Shown here piece after piece: positions 40,593 through 48,850 of a stretch of DNA of 64,000 bases. Position 1 is the first letter of the stretch. Every line of letters begins with the position of its first letter. The stretch is taken from NCBI GenBank assembly GCA_029001845.1, contig JAREWP010000033.1:186001-250000 (forward strand), given 5' to 3'. The translations under genes and the position numbers were made by a program. The notes beneath the pieces are model-generated. The model was not told the origin of the DNA. It saw nothing but the letters and a program-made list of their open reading frames with translations, and made no database searches. The DNA comes from Candidatus Magnetocorallium paracelense (GTDB lineage: Bacteria; Nitrospirota; Thermodesulfovibrionia; Thermodesulfovibrionales; Magnetobacteriaceae).

Positions 40593-40796
40593 TATTTTCC
40601 TCCTTTCTTAAATTGTTTAAAAAATCTTTGAATAATAATATATTATATTCCAAAATTTCAAGTTTCACATATGACGATCTCTTTATATGCTTTTATCCGG
40701 CTCATTCGTCGCCGATAAGTTAAATCCTTCACAAAAGGTTTTACTTATGCATGACCCCCTGTTTAGTGTCCCCTTGCCGGGTTTTGAGTATTCTGA

Positions 40797-42806
40797 CTAT
40801 TTAATCATCTCCTTTGCGTAGGCAAGATAGTCGTCGTCTCTATTCAATTTACCGTGCCATTTCACAAAAAAACCGATATTCGATTTCCATTGCATGTTAT
40901 GGTAATGATTATCGTGCAGCCCTGCATTGATTTGTTTCATAGTCCCCCTTCTGTAGACAAGGGCCAGACAATCATCAAGATATTTGACATGATAACCCAT
41001 CTCTTTGGCTGACAGACAAATATCGATCAGATAGGCTATCTCCTCATCGAAACCGTTAAGAGATTTAAAAACCTCTCTGTCGATACCAATTAAGGCGGTG
41101 CCAAGGGTTTCGGGTTTTTTATCTTCGTTTATAATTACATAAGGCGTGAAATTGAAATCAAAACCGATCCCGAGGCAGAAGGGTGAAAGATCCGAATTTC
41201 GTAAAGGCATACCGGCCATGCCTCCCTTTATGGCCTCTAAAAAACCATCGCTTTTAAACCATATAATGCCGGGGAGCATAAAAATAAGATATTCGCCCGA
41301 CGAAACTTCCGCCCCTTCATTGTAAATTTTTGAAAGTTTGTCGCCTTTTGCCTCAATAATCTTCACATCTCCCGAAAGACCTGAAAGCAATGGTTTCGTT
41401 TCTTCATCTGTAGCAATGATAATCAGCTCCCAATCTTTGTAATGGACATGATTTGAAAGCGATGTCAGTGTCGCCATTAGAGTGGGAATATTGTCGCCCG
41501 ATGGCAGAATAAAGCTCACTTTTCCAGGTACGCTTTCTTTATCGAATCGGTGATTTTCGGTTTTTCCCTTTTGATTGATTAGATCGGCCTTAGTACGAAA
41601 GATAAAGTCCAACACATCGAGAGCTCTATCGGTGGATTTCCCGTCGAGCCTGTAAAAAATTTTTTTAAGATGCTCACTTACATTGATTCTTATTTGCTCG
41701 GGAATGCCATTTTGCATTGTTTTAAAAAGAACGTTCCAGTTGCCGGCTGGCGAAACGGACTGAGCGACTCCGATATCTTTATAATACTCCTCTCCATCAA
41801 TAATATTATAAAGACAAAAAAGAGGCTTATCAAAGGCCAGAGCCTCTACTCCTAAAGTTGTTTTGCCCATTACTATACAATAATCGGATACCGCTATCAA
41901 ACGGTACGGGTCCTCACTGAAAAACACAAGTGCATCGGGCAGTATATTTTTTATTATCTTCTTAATCTCTTCATAAGTAGCAAAGGCAACCTGGGGATGC
42001 CATTTGAAAATACATAGTATGTCCTTACGTTTAAGGTCCTTTAGGAGAGACTGCCATATCGATTTTTCGGTAACTGTTCCCCAATAAACATTGAACATAA
42101 AGGTAACGACTTTTTTCCCCTGAGGAATCGAATAATCATGTTTTAATCTCCTTTTTGCGGTTCTGGAGGAATATTGTTTTACAGCTTCGTCAATGTGAGT
42201 GTTACCGATAATAACGGTTTTGTTGATACTGCACTTATGCCCTCTGAGCATTTCAGTGGCTGCGCTGCCCCACACAAGGGAAGCTGTGGAATACTCTGTG
42301 CCTACACTGAAATTTATAACGCCTGTATGGTAATCTCCCTCTTGGAGAGAGACATAAGGTATGGCGTACTTACTGCAAAAATAGCCAATCTGCTTCCCCC
42401 ATGGATTCATCTCATGGAGTACGACAAACATGTCAGGCTTTTCTTTCTTAATCAACTCTTCGAGGCATATGAAGTCTTCGATATTTCTTCTCAGTGCTCT
42501 GTCCTGATTAAATAACGACCACTGACGAAATCCCTGCCAGCTGAAACTGACCTCGGTCCACTCTTCGAGAAGCGTATTAAATTTATTCTGTATTTTATCT
42601 TTTGTCTCCTTATCGGCATACTCTATAAGAAACTTGTATCTGTATTTTCTTTTTATGAAATCTATTTCATAAGGATAATCCACCAATGTCGTAAAAAAAA
42701 GAAGCTCCGCTCCCCGTTCTTTTGCTAAGTCGGCGACAGGGAAAAGAAAACGGCTGTGATGGGGCAGCGCTACAAAGAATGCGATTTTTTTACCTTTTAA
42801 GTTCAT
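40797..42806 (-). CDS. Two-domain glycosyltransferase-like protein (GT-B-type plus GT2-type)
   Basis: 669 residues. The N-terminal ~400 residues look like a GT-B or CDP-glycerol-phosphotransferase-like fold (IAFFVALPHHSRFLFPVADLA; FKWHPQ; GKTTLGVEALAF). From about 425 a GT-A/GT2-type domain follows (VSFILPSGDNIPTLMATLTSL; WELIIIATDEE; GFDEEIAYLIDICLSAKEMGY). Such bifunctional proteins build capsule or surface polysaccharide. The GT2 part lacks a clear DxD motif, so its activity is uncertain. No signal peptide. No other polysaccharide gene is adjacent. Confidence 0.7.
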   Translation of the reverse strand: MNLKGKKIAFFVALPHHSRFLFPVADLAKERGAELLFFTTLVDYPYEIDFIKRKYRYKFLIEYADKETKDKIQNKFNTLLEEWTEVSFSWQGFRQWSLFNQDRALRRNIEDFICLEELIKKEKPDMFVVLHEMNPWGKQIGYFCSKYAIPYVSLQEGDYHTGVINFSVGTEYSTASLVWGSAATEMLRGHKCSINKTVIIGNTHIDEAVKQYSSRTAKRRLKHDYSIPQGKKVVTFMFNVYWGTVTEKSIWQSLLKDLKRKDILCIFKWHPQVAFATYEEIKKIIKNILPDALVFFSEDPYRLIAVSDYCIVMGKTTLGVEALAFDKPLFCLYNIIDGEEYYKDIGVAQSVSPAGNWNVLFKTMQNGIPEQIRINVSEHLKKIFYRLDGKSTDRALDVLDFIFRTKADLINQKGKTENHRFDKESVPGKVSFILPSGDNIPTLMATLTSLSNHVHYKDWELIIIATDEETKPLLSGLSGDVKIIEAKGDKLSKIYNEGAEVSSGEYLIFMLPGIIWFKSDGFLEAIKGGMAGMPLRNSDLSPFCLGIGFDFNFTPYVIINEDKKPETLGTALIGIDREVFKSLNGFDEEIAYLIDICLSAKEMGYHVKYLDDCLALVYRRGTMKQINAGLHDNHYHNMQWKSNIGFFVKWHGKLNRDDDYLAYAKEMIK

Positions 42807-42897
42807 TGCAAAGGATTTTCATTTTTTTATGCGGGTTTACGGGCCGGCAGTTTTAAATTTATTTTTTAATTATTGAACACTAATTGACCGGAAATTG

Positions 42898-44649
42898 TCA
42901 ATCAGCGCATACTTTATTTCTTCCGCTCTGCTTTGCTTTATACAGGGCGACATCGGCTCGTTCTATCGTTTCTTCCAACGTCTCTCCCTGAATATGCAAG
43001 GTTACGCCTGAGCTGATTGTAACGCCAACACTTTCCATTGGTTTATCGAAAACCGTTTCAGACACTTTTCTTCGAATTTTTTCCGCATAATTCAGCGTTT
43101 CGTCGGATTTCGATTCCACGATGAATACGGCGAACTCCTCTCCGCCGAATCTTACGGGAAAATCACTGGTCCTGGAATTATCCAATATAATACCTGCGAC
43201 TCTCTTTAAAACCACATCTCCAATGTTGTGGCCAAAGGTGTCATTAATCTTTTTAAAAAAATCTATGTCCAACAGTGCAAGTCCTATTTTGGCGTCTTCA
43301 TTTCTGTTATGCACATCAAACATTCTCTGCACGATATCGTACATATAAACGCGGGTAAACAGTTTGGTTAAAGGGCATTTGATGGATTTCTCGAAGTATT
43401 TTTGACGTTCTTCTTCAATAATATGGAACGTCACCTCTCGTTCAAGCGCCACCTGAAGAGGTGCGCTTATTTGTGACATCAGTTGTTTAAGCTCTGTCTT
43501 ATTGTCTATTTCCCTGGACAGAGACAAAATGGCAAGAGCGTTGATTACCTGACGATCAGGAGAAAAGAGGGGTATCAATAAAGCCCTTCCCCTTTCATTT
43601 TCAACGTAGAGATAATGTTCCTCAAATCTACTGTCCCATGTTTTTATATCAATATTTAAATAGCTGTCGTACATCGTCGGCTCTAATTGGGGTTTTCCCC
43701 TGTAACGACTCTCTTTGTTAAACAAAAGCTTCATATCTTCATGAATTGCAATAAACTCGATATCCTTTGCAGAGGATATAATATTTCTTATATTCTGTAA
43801 AAGACTATTTGCAATAATCCTGAAATCGCGATATATGATCATGCTGTTGGAAATCGCTCTGAGAGTTTTGTTAAAGAGAGATAAACGTTTTATGTCCACA
43901 TCTTTGCGAGCCATCAGAAACAAACCGCACTCCAGGCCGGTCAGCTTCTCGATCATCGTACCGATCAACCATTTTTCGATGATAGAGCCATGCTGAGGAG
44001 CAATCAGATTCACAGGGTACTCTTGTATCTTATTAAGACTGTATTGCAGCAATTCGCGACTGGGCATGTAGTGTTCGTGAAAGGGGCGAAGTGATTCGAA
44101 ATACCCTTCATCATTTGCGTAAAGCTGAAAATCCTCTGTAAACCCGCCAAACAAATCACTTGAAAATAAAACTCCGCTCTCGTTGTCAAAGGTGCAAAAG
44201 GCGCCGGGGAAGTGTAAATAAGGAGTAAATATGAAGTTCAGCAGCCTCCCTCCCAAATCGAGTTTCCAGTTGTTTTCCTCGATCAACCAAAAAGGAGTTT
44301 TCAGATCATAGTGTTTTATTAAAGCCTCGGCCCTCCAGTGAGAAACGATATATGCGTCTTCTCTGGTAATCATATTGTCTATCGTCGTTAAAGAAGAGGT
44401 TATGTCAGGGTCCTGATGGTGGCAGATAAAATAGCGTATATTGGTGAAAGGAGTAACGGTTTCTATTTTTTTTAAGGTGTCACTGAAAGTTATATTCGAT
44501 CCCGGATCGAGGAGTACAGAGTTGTCTCCCTGTTCGATAAGATAGACATGGCATTGAAAGGACTCTTCAGGCAGATAGGAACCGACCCACCAGATACGAT
44601 CGGCAATCTCTATCGCCTTGTCTTTGTCTATACTCTTATTACGCTCCAT
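42898..44649 (-). CDS. Diguanylate cyclase with N-terminal di-iron MBL-fold (oxygen-sensor-like) domain
   Basis: 583 residues. N-terminal metallo-beta-lactamase fold (about 10-245) with metal ligands CHHQDPD (77-82), a distal His in YLHFPGAF, Asp in FSSDLFGG and PQHGS. This is the flavodiiron-like pattern without the flavodoxin domain, as in oxygen-binding di-iron proteins. A GAF-like region (about 255-405) and an intact GGDEF domain (FGGEEFAVF) follow. It probably makes c-di-GMP in response to O2 or NO. It starts three bases after the Sua5-like gene, so the two are co-transcribed. The GGDEF call is firm; the ligand is inference. Confidence 0.85.
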   Translation of the reverse strand: MERNKSIDKDKAIEIADRIWWVGSYLPEESFQCHVYLIEQGDNSVLLDPGSNITFSDTLKKIETVTPFTNIRYFICHHQDPDITSSLTTIDNMITREDAYIVSHWRAEALIKHYDLKTPFWLIEENNWKLDLGGRLLNFIFTPYLHFPGAFCTFDNESGVLFSSDLFGGFTEDFQLYANDEGYFESLRPFHEHYMPSRELLQYSLNKIQEYPVNLIAPQHGSIIEKWLIGTMIEKLTGLECGLFLMARKDVDIKRLSLFNKTLRAISNSMIIYRDFRIIANSLLQNIRNIISSAKDIEFIAIHEDMKLLFNKESRYRGKPQLEPTMYDSYLNIDIKTWDSRFEEHYLYVENERGRALLIPLFSPDRQVINALAILSLSREIDNKTELKQLMSQISAPLQVALEREVTFHIIEEERQKYFEKSIKCPLTKLFTRVYMYDIVQRMFDVHNRNEDAKIGLALLDIDFFKKINDTFGHNIGDVVLKRVAGIILDNSRTSDFPVRFGGEEFAVFIVESKSDETLNYAEKIRRKVSETVFDKPMESVGVTISSGVTLHIQGETLEETIERADVALYKAKQSGRNKVCAD

Positions 44650-44652
44650 AAA

Positions 44653-45267
44653 CTAAAACACCAACTCCCCCTTTCCCTCTCTTACTATCTCTATCTCATC
44701 GCCGGTGCAGTCCACTACCGTTGAAGCCATATTCCCTCCATATCCGCCGTTTATAACAATATCCACCGAGTTACGGTATTTTTCATGGATAAGTTCAGGG
44801 TCGGTTGTATACTCTACGATCTCGTCATCATCATGAATCGAAGTCGACATGATGGGATTTCCCAATTGACGGACGATCTCGCGGGCGATATTGCAGTCGG
44901 GGATTCTGATGCCAACCGTTTTTTTTCTCGTTCTTAAAAGTTTTGGAATATTGCCAACAGCGGGAAGTATAAAAGTGAAAGGTCCGGGCAGATTTTTTTT
45001 CATTAGTTTAAATACAGTGTTGTTAACATGGTGTGCATAATCAGACAAAAGAGACAAATCGTGGCAGACAAGTGAGAAAAAAGCGTTTTTAAGATCCAGG
45101 CCCTTGATTAATGCAATCTTCTCAACAGCTTTCGGTTGTATTATATCACAGGCAAGACCATATACCGTGTCAGTAGGATAAATAATGCATCCGCCTCTTT
45201 GCAGTATGGATACAACCTTCCCTATGTCTCTCGGGTTCGGATTTTCTCTGTATATTTTCAGTAACAT
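44653..45267 (-). CDS. Sua5/YciO/YrdC-family protein (threonylcarbamoyl-AMP synthase type)
   Basis: 204 residues. The YrdC fold is shown by GGCIIYPTDTVYGLACD, the lysine in IKGLDLKN, LPGPFTFIL, VGIRIPD and PIMSTSIH. Members make threonylcarbamoyl-AMP for the t6A37 modification of tRNA. The IKGLDLKNAFF segment (rather than KxR) and the length fit the YciO branch, whose exact role is less certain. It is the first gene of a two-gene operon with the MBL-GGDEF gene. Confidence 0.85.
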   Translation of the reverse strand: MLLKIYRENPNPRDIGKVVSILQRGGCIIYPTDTVYGLACDIIQPKAVEKIALIKGLDLKNAFFSLVCHDLSLLSDYAHHVNNTVFKLMKKNLPGPFTFILPAVGNIPKLLRTRKKTVGIRIPDCNIAREIVRQLGNPIMSTSIHDDDEIVEYTTDPELIHEKYRNSVDIVINGGYGGNMASTVVDCTGDEIEIVREGKGELVF

Positions 45268-45406
45268 AGCCTTTACTCATATTTGATATGTTCTAAATAG
45301 TCTGCTTAAAAGACCGGTTTTAAACTTAACCCCTTGGGGAGCCCGTATCGTCATTTTTTGTAGACCTAAATACCTGCGTAGTTACTCATTATCAATAATT
45401 CAATGT

Positions 45407-45528
45407 CATTCACTTAAGGAGCAAAGCACCATCCGCCTTCAGCGGCTAAACTCGAAGGCTCCGCTTCGCTGCGCCTTCTCAAACATGACCCGCTTCCGTC
45501 GGAAGGTGCTTCACCCCTTAAGTTAATG
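45407..45528. repeat. 122-bp palindromic interspersed element, copy A3
   Basis: CATTCACTTAAGG... to ...CTTAAGTTAATG, same orientation and length as A1. Just left of it, TACCTGCGTAGTTAC (about 45370-45384) matches the end of family E, so two elements sit side by side in the spacer between the Sua5-like and lexA genes. Confidence 0.9.
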
Positions 45529-45658
45529 GTATTGATCAATAATTATTAATTGATATTCCTTAAATCGTCAATTGTCAATCGAAAATCGTCAATTAAAATA
45601 TAGGTTATTATACCATTAATGCTGATTGATAGGGCAATTTATTAATCCCTTTTCCCTG

Positions 45659-45688
45659 TTGACAAATACTATACATTTGACTATAGTA
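45659..45688 (+). promoter_or_regulatory. lexA promoter with overlapping LexA-type operator
   Basis: TTGACA (45659-45664), a 17-base spacer and TATAGT (45682-45687). A perfect dyad TACTATA-N8-TATAGTA (45667-45688) covers the spacer and the -10 box. Autoregulation of LexA by an operator over its own promoter is the rule, so this is the likely SOS box of this organism. Confidence 0.7.
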
Positions 45689-45760
45689 GTATATTTACAT
45701 AACCGGTAAGCCGGCTGCCCGCCATCGGCTAACACTACAGATTTCGGTTCAACCCTGTTA

Positions 45761-46363
45761 ATGAAGCTAACACACAGACAGAGACAAGTTCTGGAGTTCA
45801 TACAAACCCATATACTGGAAAAAGGATTTCCTCCTACAATCAGAGAGATATGCGATTACTTTGGATTTGCCAGTCCTCTCTCGGCAAAACAACATGTTGA
45901 CGCACTTGAAAAAAAGGGGTACATTACCAAGTCTCCTTCAAAGCAACGTTCCATTGAGGTGTGCGGCGCAAGAGCAGCACAATCGATGAGTTTTCCCCTT
46001 CTCGGTAAAATCAGGGCAGGCAAGCCTGTTCTCGCAATAGAAGAAATTGAGGAACACATAACGGTAGACAGTAACATCTTCAGGATTAAAAACGGATTTG
46101 CTCTTAGAATCGTGGGCAACAGCATGATAGACGCAGGTATTTTGGAAGGGGACATAGCTCTTGTCGACCCTGTTAAATCTGTTAAAAACGGCGATATAGT
46201 GGTTGCGCTTCTGGGAGATGAGGCTACAATAAAAAGATTTTTCAAAAAGGACAGAGTCATTACCCTTGCACCCGAAAATAAAGAGATGGAACCAATAACG
46301 GTAAAACCATCGGATATCCATGTTCTGGGAAGACTTAAGGGGATAATGAGGAAAATATATTGA
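45761..46363 (+). CDS. lexA: LexA repressor
   Basis: 200 residues. An N-terminal winged helix (THRQRQVLEFIQTHILEKGFPPTIREI), the self-cleavage site Ala86-Gly87 in RAGKP, catalytic Ser121 in GNSMID and Lys158 in ATIKRF. It represses SOS genes and is cleaved in the presence of RecA filaments. The start is about 73 bases after the promoter/operator at 45659. No SOS effector genes follow directly. Confidence 0.96.
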   Translation: MKLTHRQRQVLEFIQTHILEKGFPPTIREICDYFGFASPLSAKQHVDALEKKGYITKSPSKQRSIEVCGARAAQSMSFPLLGKIRAGKPVLAIEEIEEHITVDSNIFRIKNGFALRIVGNSMIDAGILEGDIALVDPVKSVKNGDIVVALLGDEATIKRFFKKDRVITLAPENKEMEPITVKPSDIHVLGRLKGIMRKIY

Positions 46364-46531
46364 AGATTATAAGCTGACTATATTCAGGATAAACTTCCAT
46401 AAACCGACGGTTCACCCCAAAGCATGAAAATATATAGTGATTGAAGAATATGGTATCTTTAACAACGAAGCTACCAAGGACTTATTTTCGGGATAAAGAA
46501 TAAATTAGGGAATTTGAATATATAATAAATC

Positions 46532-47251
46532 ATGGCTGAAACGAATTTAAATCAATACCTAACCTTCAGGCTTTCCGAGGAGACCTTCGGCATCGAGATA
46601 TCGAAGATACACGAAGTATTGGAAGTGCCGGCAATAACCAGGATGCCGCAAATGCCCGATTATGCCTGCGGAGTGATTAACCTTCGGGAAAAAGCTGTGT
46701 GTGTACTGGATTTAAGACTGACACTGGGAATGTCGCAGATTGAAAGAAGTGTAAACACCTGTATCATAATTACAGAGATACAGACTGACAACGGAGTGGC
46801 TGTTATCGGAAATCTTGTAGACAATGTGCAGGAAGTGATTGAACTTAATCCCGACGATATAGAACCTGTACCTGAAATAACAGGTGACAGGCAAAATAAT
46901 TTTATAAAGGGAATAGGTAAACAGGAGGATGAGTTCATCATTATCCTCGATATGGACAAAGTAGTTGCCCTTCATGATGCCGTTGAGTACATGGTAAATA
47001 AAAGGGAGCAGATTATCCACAGCCCGAAGAGTCTGACAAACAGAGAAATACTTGAAAAGATCGTTGAAATTGAAGAACGTCTTATAAGAATGGAAGAACG
47101 AATATCCAATCTTGAAAAAGAAGGCCTGTCCGTCCCGCAAATGAGTGTATTAAGCAGAGAAACAGGGGAGATGATAAACAGAAAGAAAGCGATACTGAGT
47201 GAACTGATAAAAGACAATCTCTTAATAAAAAGGTCGAGAAAAAAAAGATAA
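46532..47251 (+). CDS. CheW-like coupling protein with C-terminal coiled-coil extension
   Basis: 239 residues. A CheW domain (about 6-150) has YLTFRLSEETFGIEISKIHEVL, GVINLREKAVCVLDLR, and VVDNVQEVIEL-type strands. The extra ~85 residues hold a coiled coil (LEKIVEIEERLIRMEERISNLEKE) and a basic tail (KRSRKKR), beyond the ~160 residues of ordinary CheW. It would link chemoreceptors to CheA in arrays. The next gene on the same strand encodes a MamK-like actin, suggesting that the array and a filament are connected. Confidence 0.86.
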   Translation: MAETNLNQYLTFRLSEETFGIEISKIHEVLEVPAITRMPQMPDYACGVINLREKAVCVLDLRLTLGMSQIERSVNTCIIITEIQTDNGVAVIGNLVDNVQEVIELNPDDIEPVPEITGDRQNNFIKGIGKQEDEFIIILDMDKVVALHDAVEYMVNKREQIIHSPKSLTNREILEKIVEIEERLIRMEERISNLEKEGLSVPQMSVLSRETGEMINRKKAILSELIKDNLLIKRSRKKR

Positions 47252-47362
47252 AAACCGAGTCCTGAATTTAATAATAAATCAAAATTATGATGTCAAAACC
47301 GGAATCTTTCAGTATTCACGGTAATGCAGCAAAGGCCTTGACTTCATATCAGGAGGGAATAA

Positions 47363-48442
47363 ATGGCAGACCAAAGGACATTGAACATAGGAATAGATTT
47401 GGGTACATCCAGGAGCGTAATAACCTGTGATAACGGAGTAAAAACCTTTACGCCAAGCTATGTGGGATTCCCCAAAGATGCAATAGCCAAAAAGTTTTTT
47501 GGCAGAGATATCGTATTTGGCGAAGAAGCCATAGAACACAGGATGTCTCTCGAACTCTATAAACCACTGGAAAAGGGAGTCTTAAAATACTCTGACGACC
47601 CGGAAAAAAACAAAGAGGGATATGCAAAGACAATATATGCAGCAAAAGAGCTTCTGAAGCATCTTATAGCGCTTGTCAAGGTCGAAGACAGAAACAAAAC
47701 CGTAATAAGAGCAGTAATAGGAGCACCTGCCCTTGCAGGCATGCAAAACAAGCAGGCATTGTTCGAGATATCGGAAGGTGTCATTGACGATGTAATGATT
47801 GTATCGGAGCCCTTTGCAGTGGCTTACGGTTTAAACATTTTGACCAATGCTCTTGTAATAGACATCGGCGCAGGATCTGTGGATCTTTGCAGGATGCACG
47901 CCACAATACCGTCGGAAGAAGATCAGATAACAACATTTAAGGCGGGAGATCACATAGATGAAATGCTTTTAAAATCCATAAAGGACAAACATAAAGATGT
48001 AAATATTTCCGCCCTCATGATGAAAAGGTTTAAAGAAGAAAATGCGATCGTCTCCGAGCATGGTGAAAAGCTGTTTATAACCATTCCCGTAGATGGTACT
48101 CCCGTTAGCACAGATGTTACAAAAGAATTGAGAGAGGCATGCAGGACGATAGTGCCCGATATTGTGGAAGGAATAAAAAAGTTGATAGCCCCTCTTGAGC
48201 CGGAGTTTCAGGAAAAATTTAAAGCAAACATATTGCTTGCCGGGGGAGGCAGTCAGATAACCGGTTTGAAAAAAGAGATAGAGACTTATATGAAGGGAAA
48301 GCTCGGAAGCGGTAAGGTGACAAAAGTGGAAGACCCCTTGTATGCCGGAGCTTACGGTGCATTGATGCTGTGCAGGGATATGACAGAGGAGCAGTGGCGG
48401 GAACTAAAAAACGAAGCTGAAGATAATCAAACAGTTACATAA
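47363..48442 (+). CDS. MamK-like bacterial actin
   Basis: 359 residues. Actin-fold phosphate and adenosine motifs: NIGIDLGTSRSVI, VIGAPALAGMQNKQAL, LVIDIGAGSVDLC and ILLAGGGSQITGL. The segments SYVGFPKDAIAKKFFG and TIPSEEDQITTFKAGDHIDE match MamK of magnetotactic bacteria more closely than MreB or ParM. MamK forms filaments that position magnetosome chains and contact chemoreceptors. No other magnetosome gene is in the window, so a general cytoskeletal role is equally possible. An AGGAGG ribosome-binding site is present; 111 bases after the CheW gene. Confidence 0.85.
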   Translation: MADQRTLNIGIDLGTSRSVITCDNGVKTFTPSYVGFPKDAIAKKFFGRDIVFGEEAIEHRMSLELYKPLEKGVLKYSDDPEKNKEGYAKTIYAAKELLKHLIALVKVEDRNKTVIRAVIGAPALAGMQNKQALFEISEGVIDDVMIVSEPFAVAYGLNILTNALVIDIGAGSVDLCRMHATIPSEEDQITTFKAGDHIDEMLLKSIKDKHKDVNISALMMKRFKEENAIVSEHGEKLFITIPVDGTPVSTDVTKELREACRTIVPDIVEGIKKLIAPLEPEFQEKFKANILLAGGGSQITGLKKEIETYMKGKLGSGKVTKVEDPLYAGAYGALMLCRDMTEEQWRELKNEAEDNQTVT

Positions 48443-48691
48443 ATGAATTAATCTAAATACTTTGCAAAACGAAAGGATAAAAATATTAAAGATAAAGAGA
48501 AGAAAGTAAAATGTATTGTTCAGGTTTGACCCCGAATCCTCTCTTTTTTGCCCTCTGCCAAGATACCCCTCAAATTTTGACTCAGGCCCTGATCAATTCA
48601 AGAGGATATGATTTCTATATCCTTAATTTGTTAAAATAGATGCTGTTTGCAAATAACATGTACAAACCGCTTAAAATGTAACGTCCAACAC

Positions 48692-48813
48692 CATTAACTT
48701 AAGAGGTGAAGCACCTTCCGACGTAAGTGGGTCATGTTTGAGAAGGCGCAGCGAAGCGGCGCCTTCGAGTTTAGCCGCTGAAGGCGGAAGGTGCTTTGCT
48801 CCTTAGGTGAATG
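48692..48813. repeat. 122-bp palindromic interspersed element, copy A4 (orientation of A2)
   Basis: CATTAACTTAAGAGG... to ...CCTTAGGTGAATG. Same 122-bp length and reversed core as A2. The rest of the 48443-48850 spacer shows no gene and no strong promoter. Confidence 0.88.
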
Positions 48814-48850
48814 ACATTGATGTAACATCTGAAAAGTAAACCTATTATTA

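Noticed and set aside
45856-46260. 134-codon open frame on the minus strand
   Set aside because: Antisense shadow of lexA; no start signal and no family features.
47363-48442. MreB assignment for the actin gene
   Set aside because: No mreC/mreD neighbours, and several segments match MamK rather than MreB.
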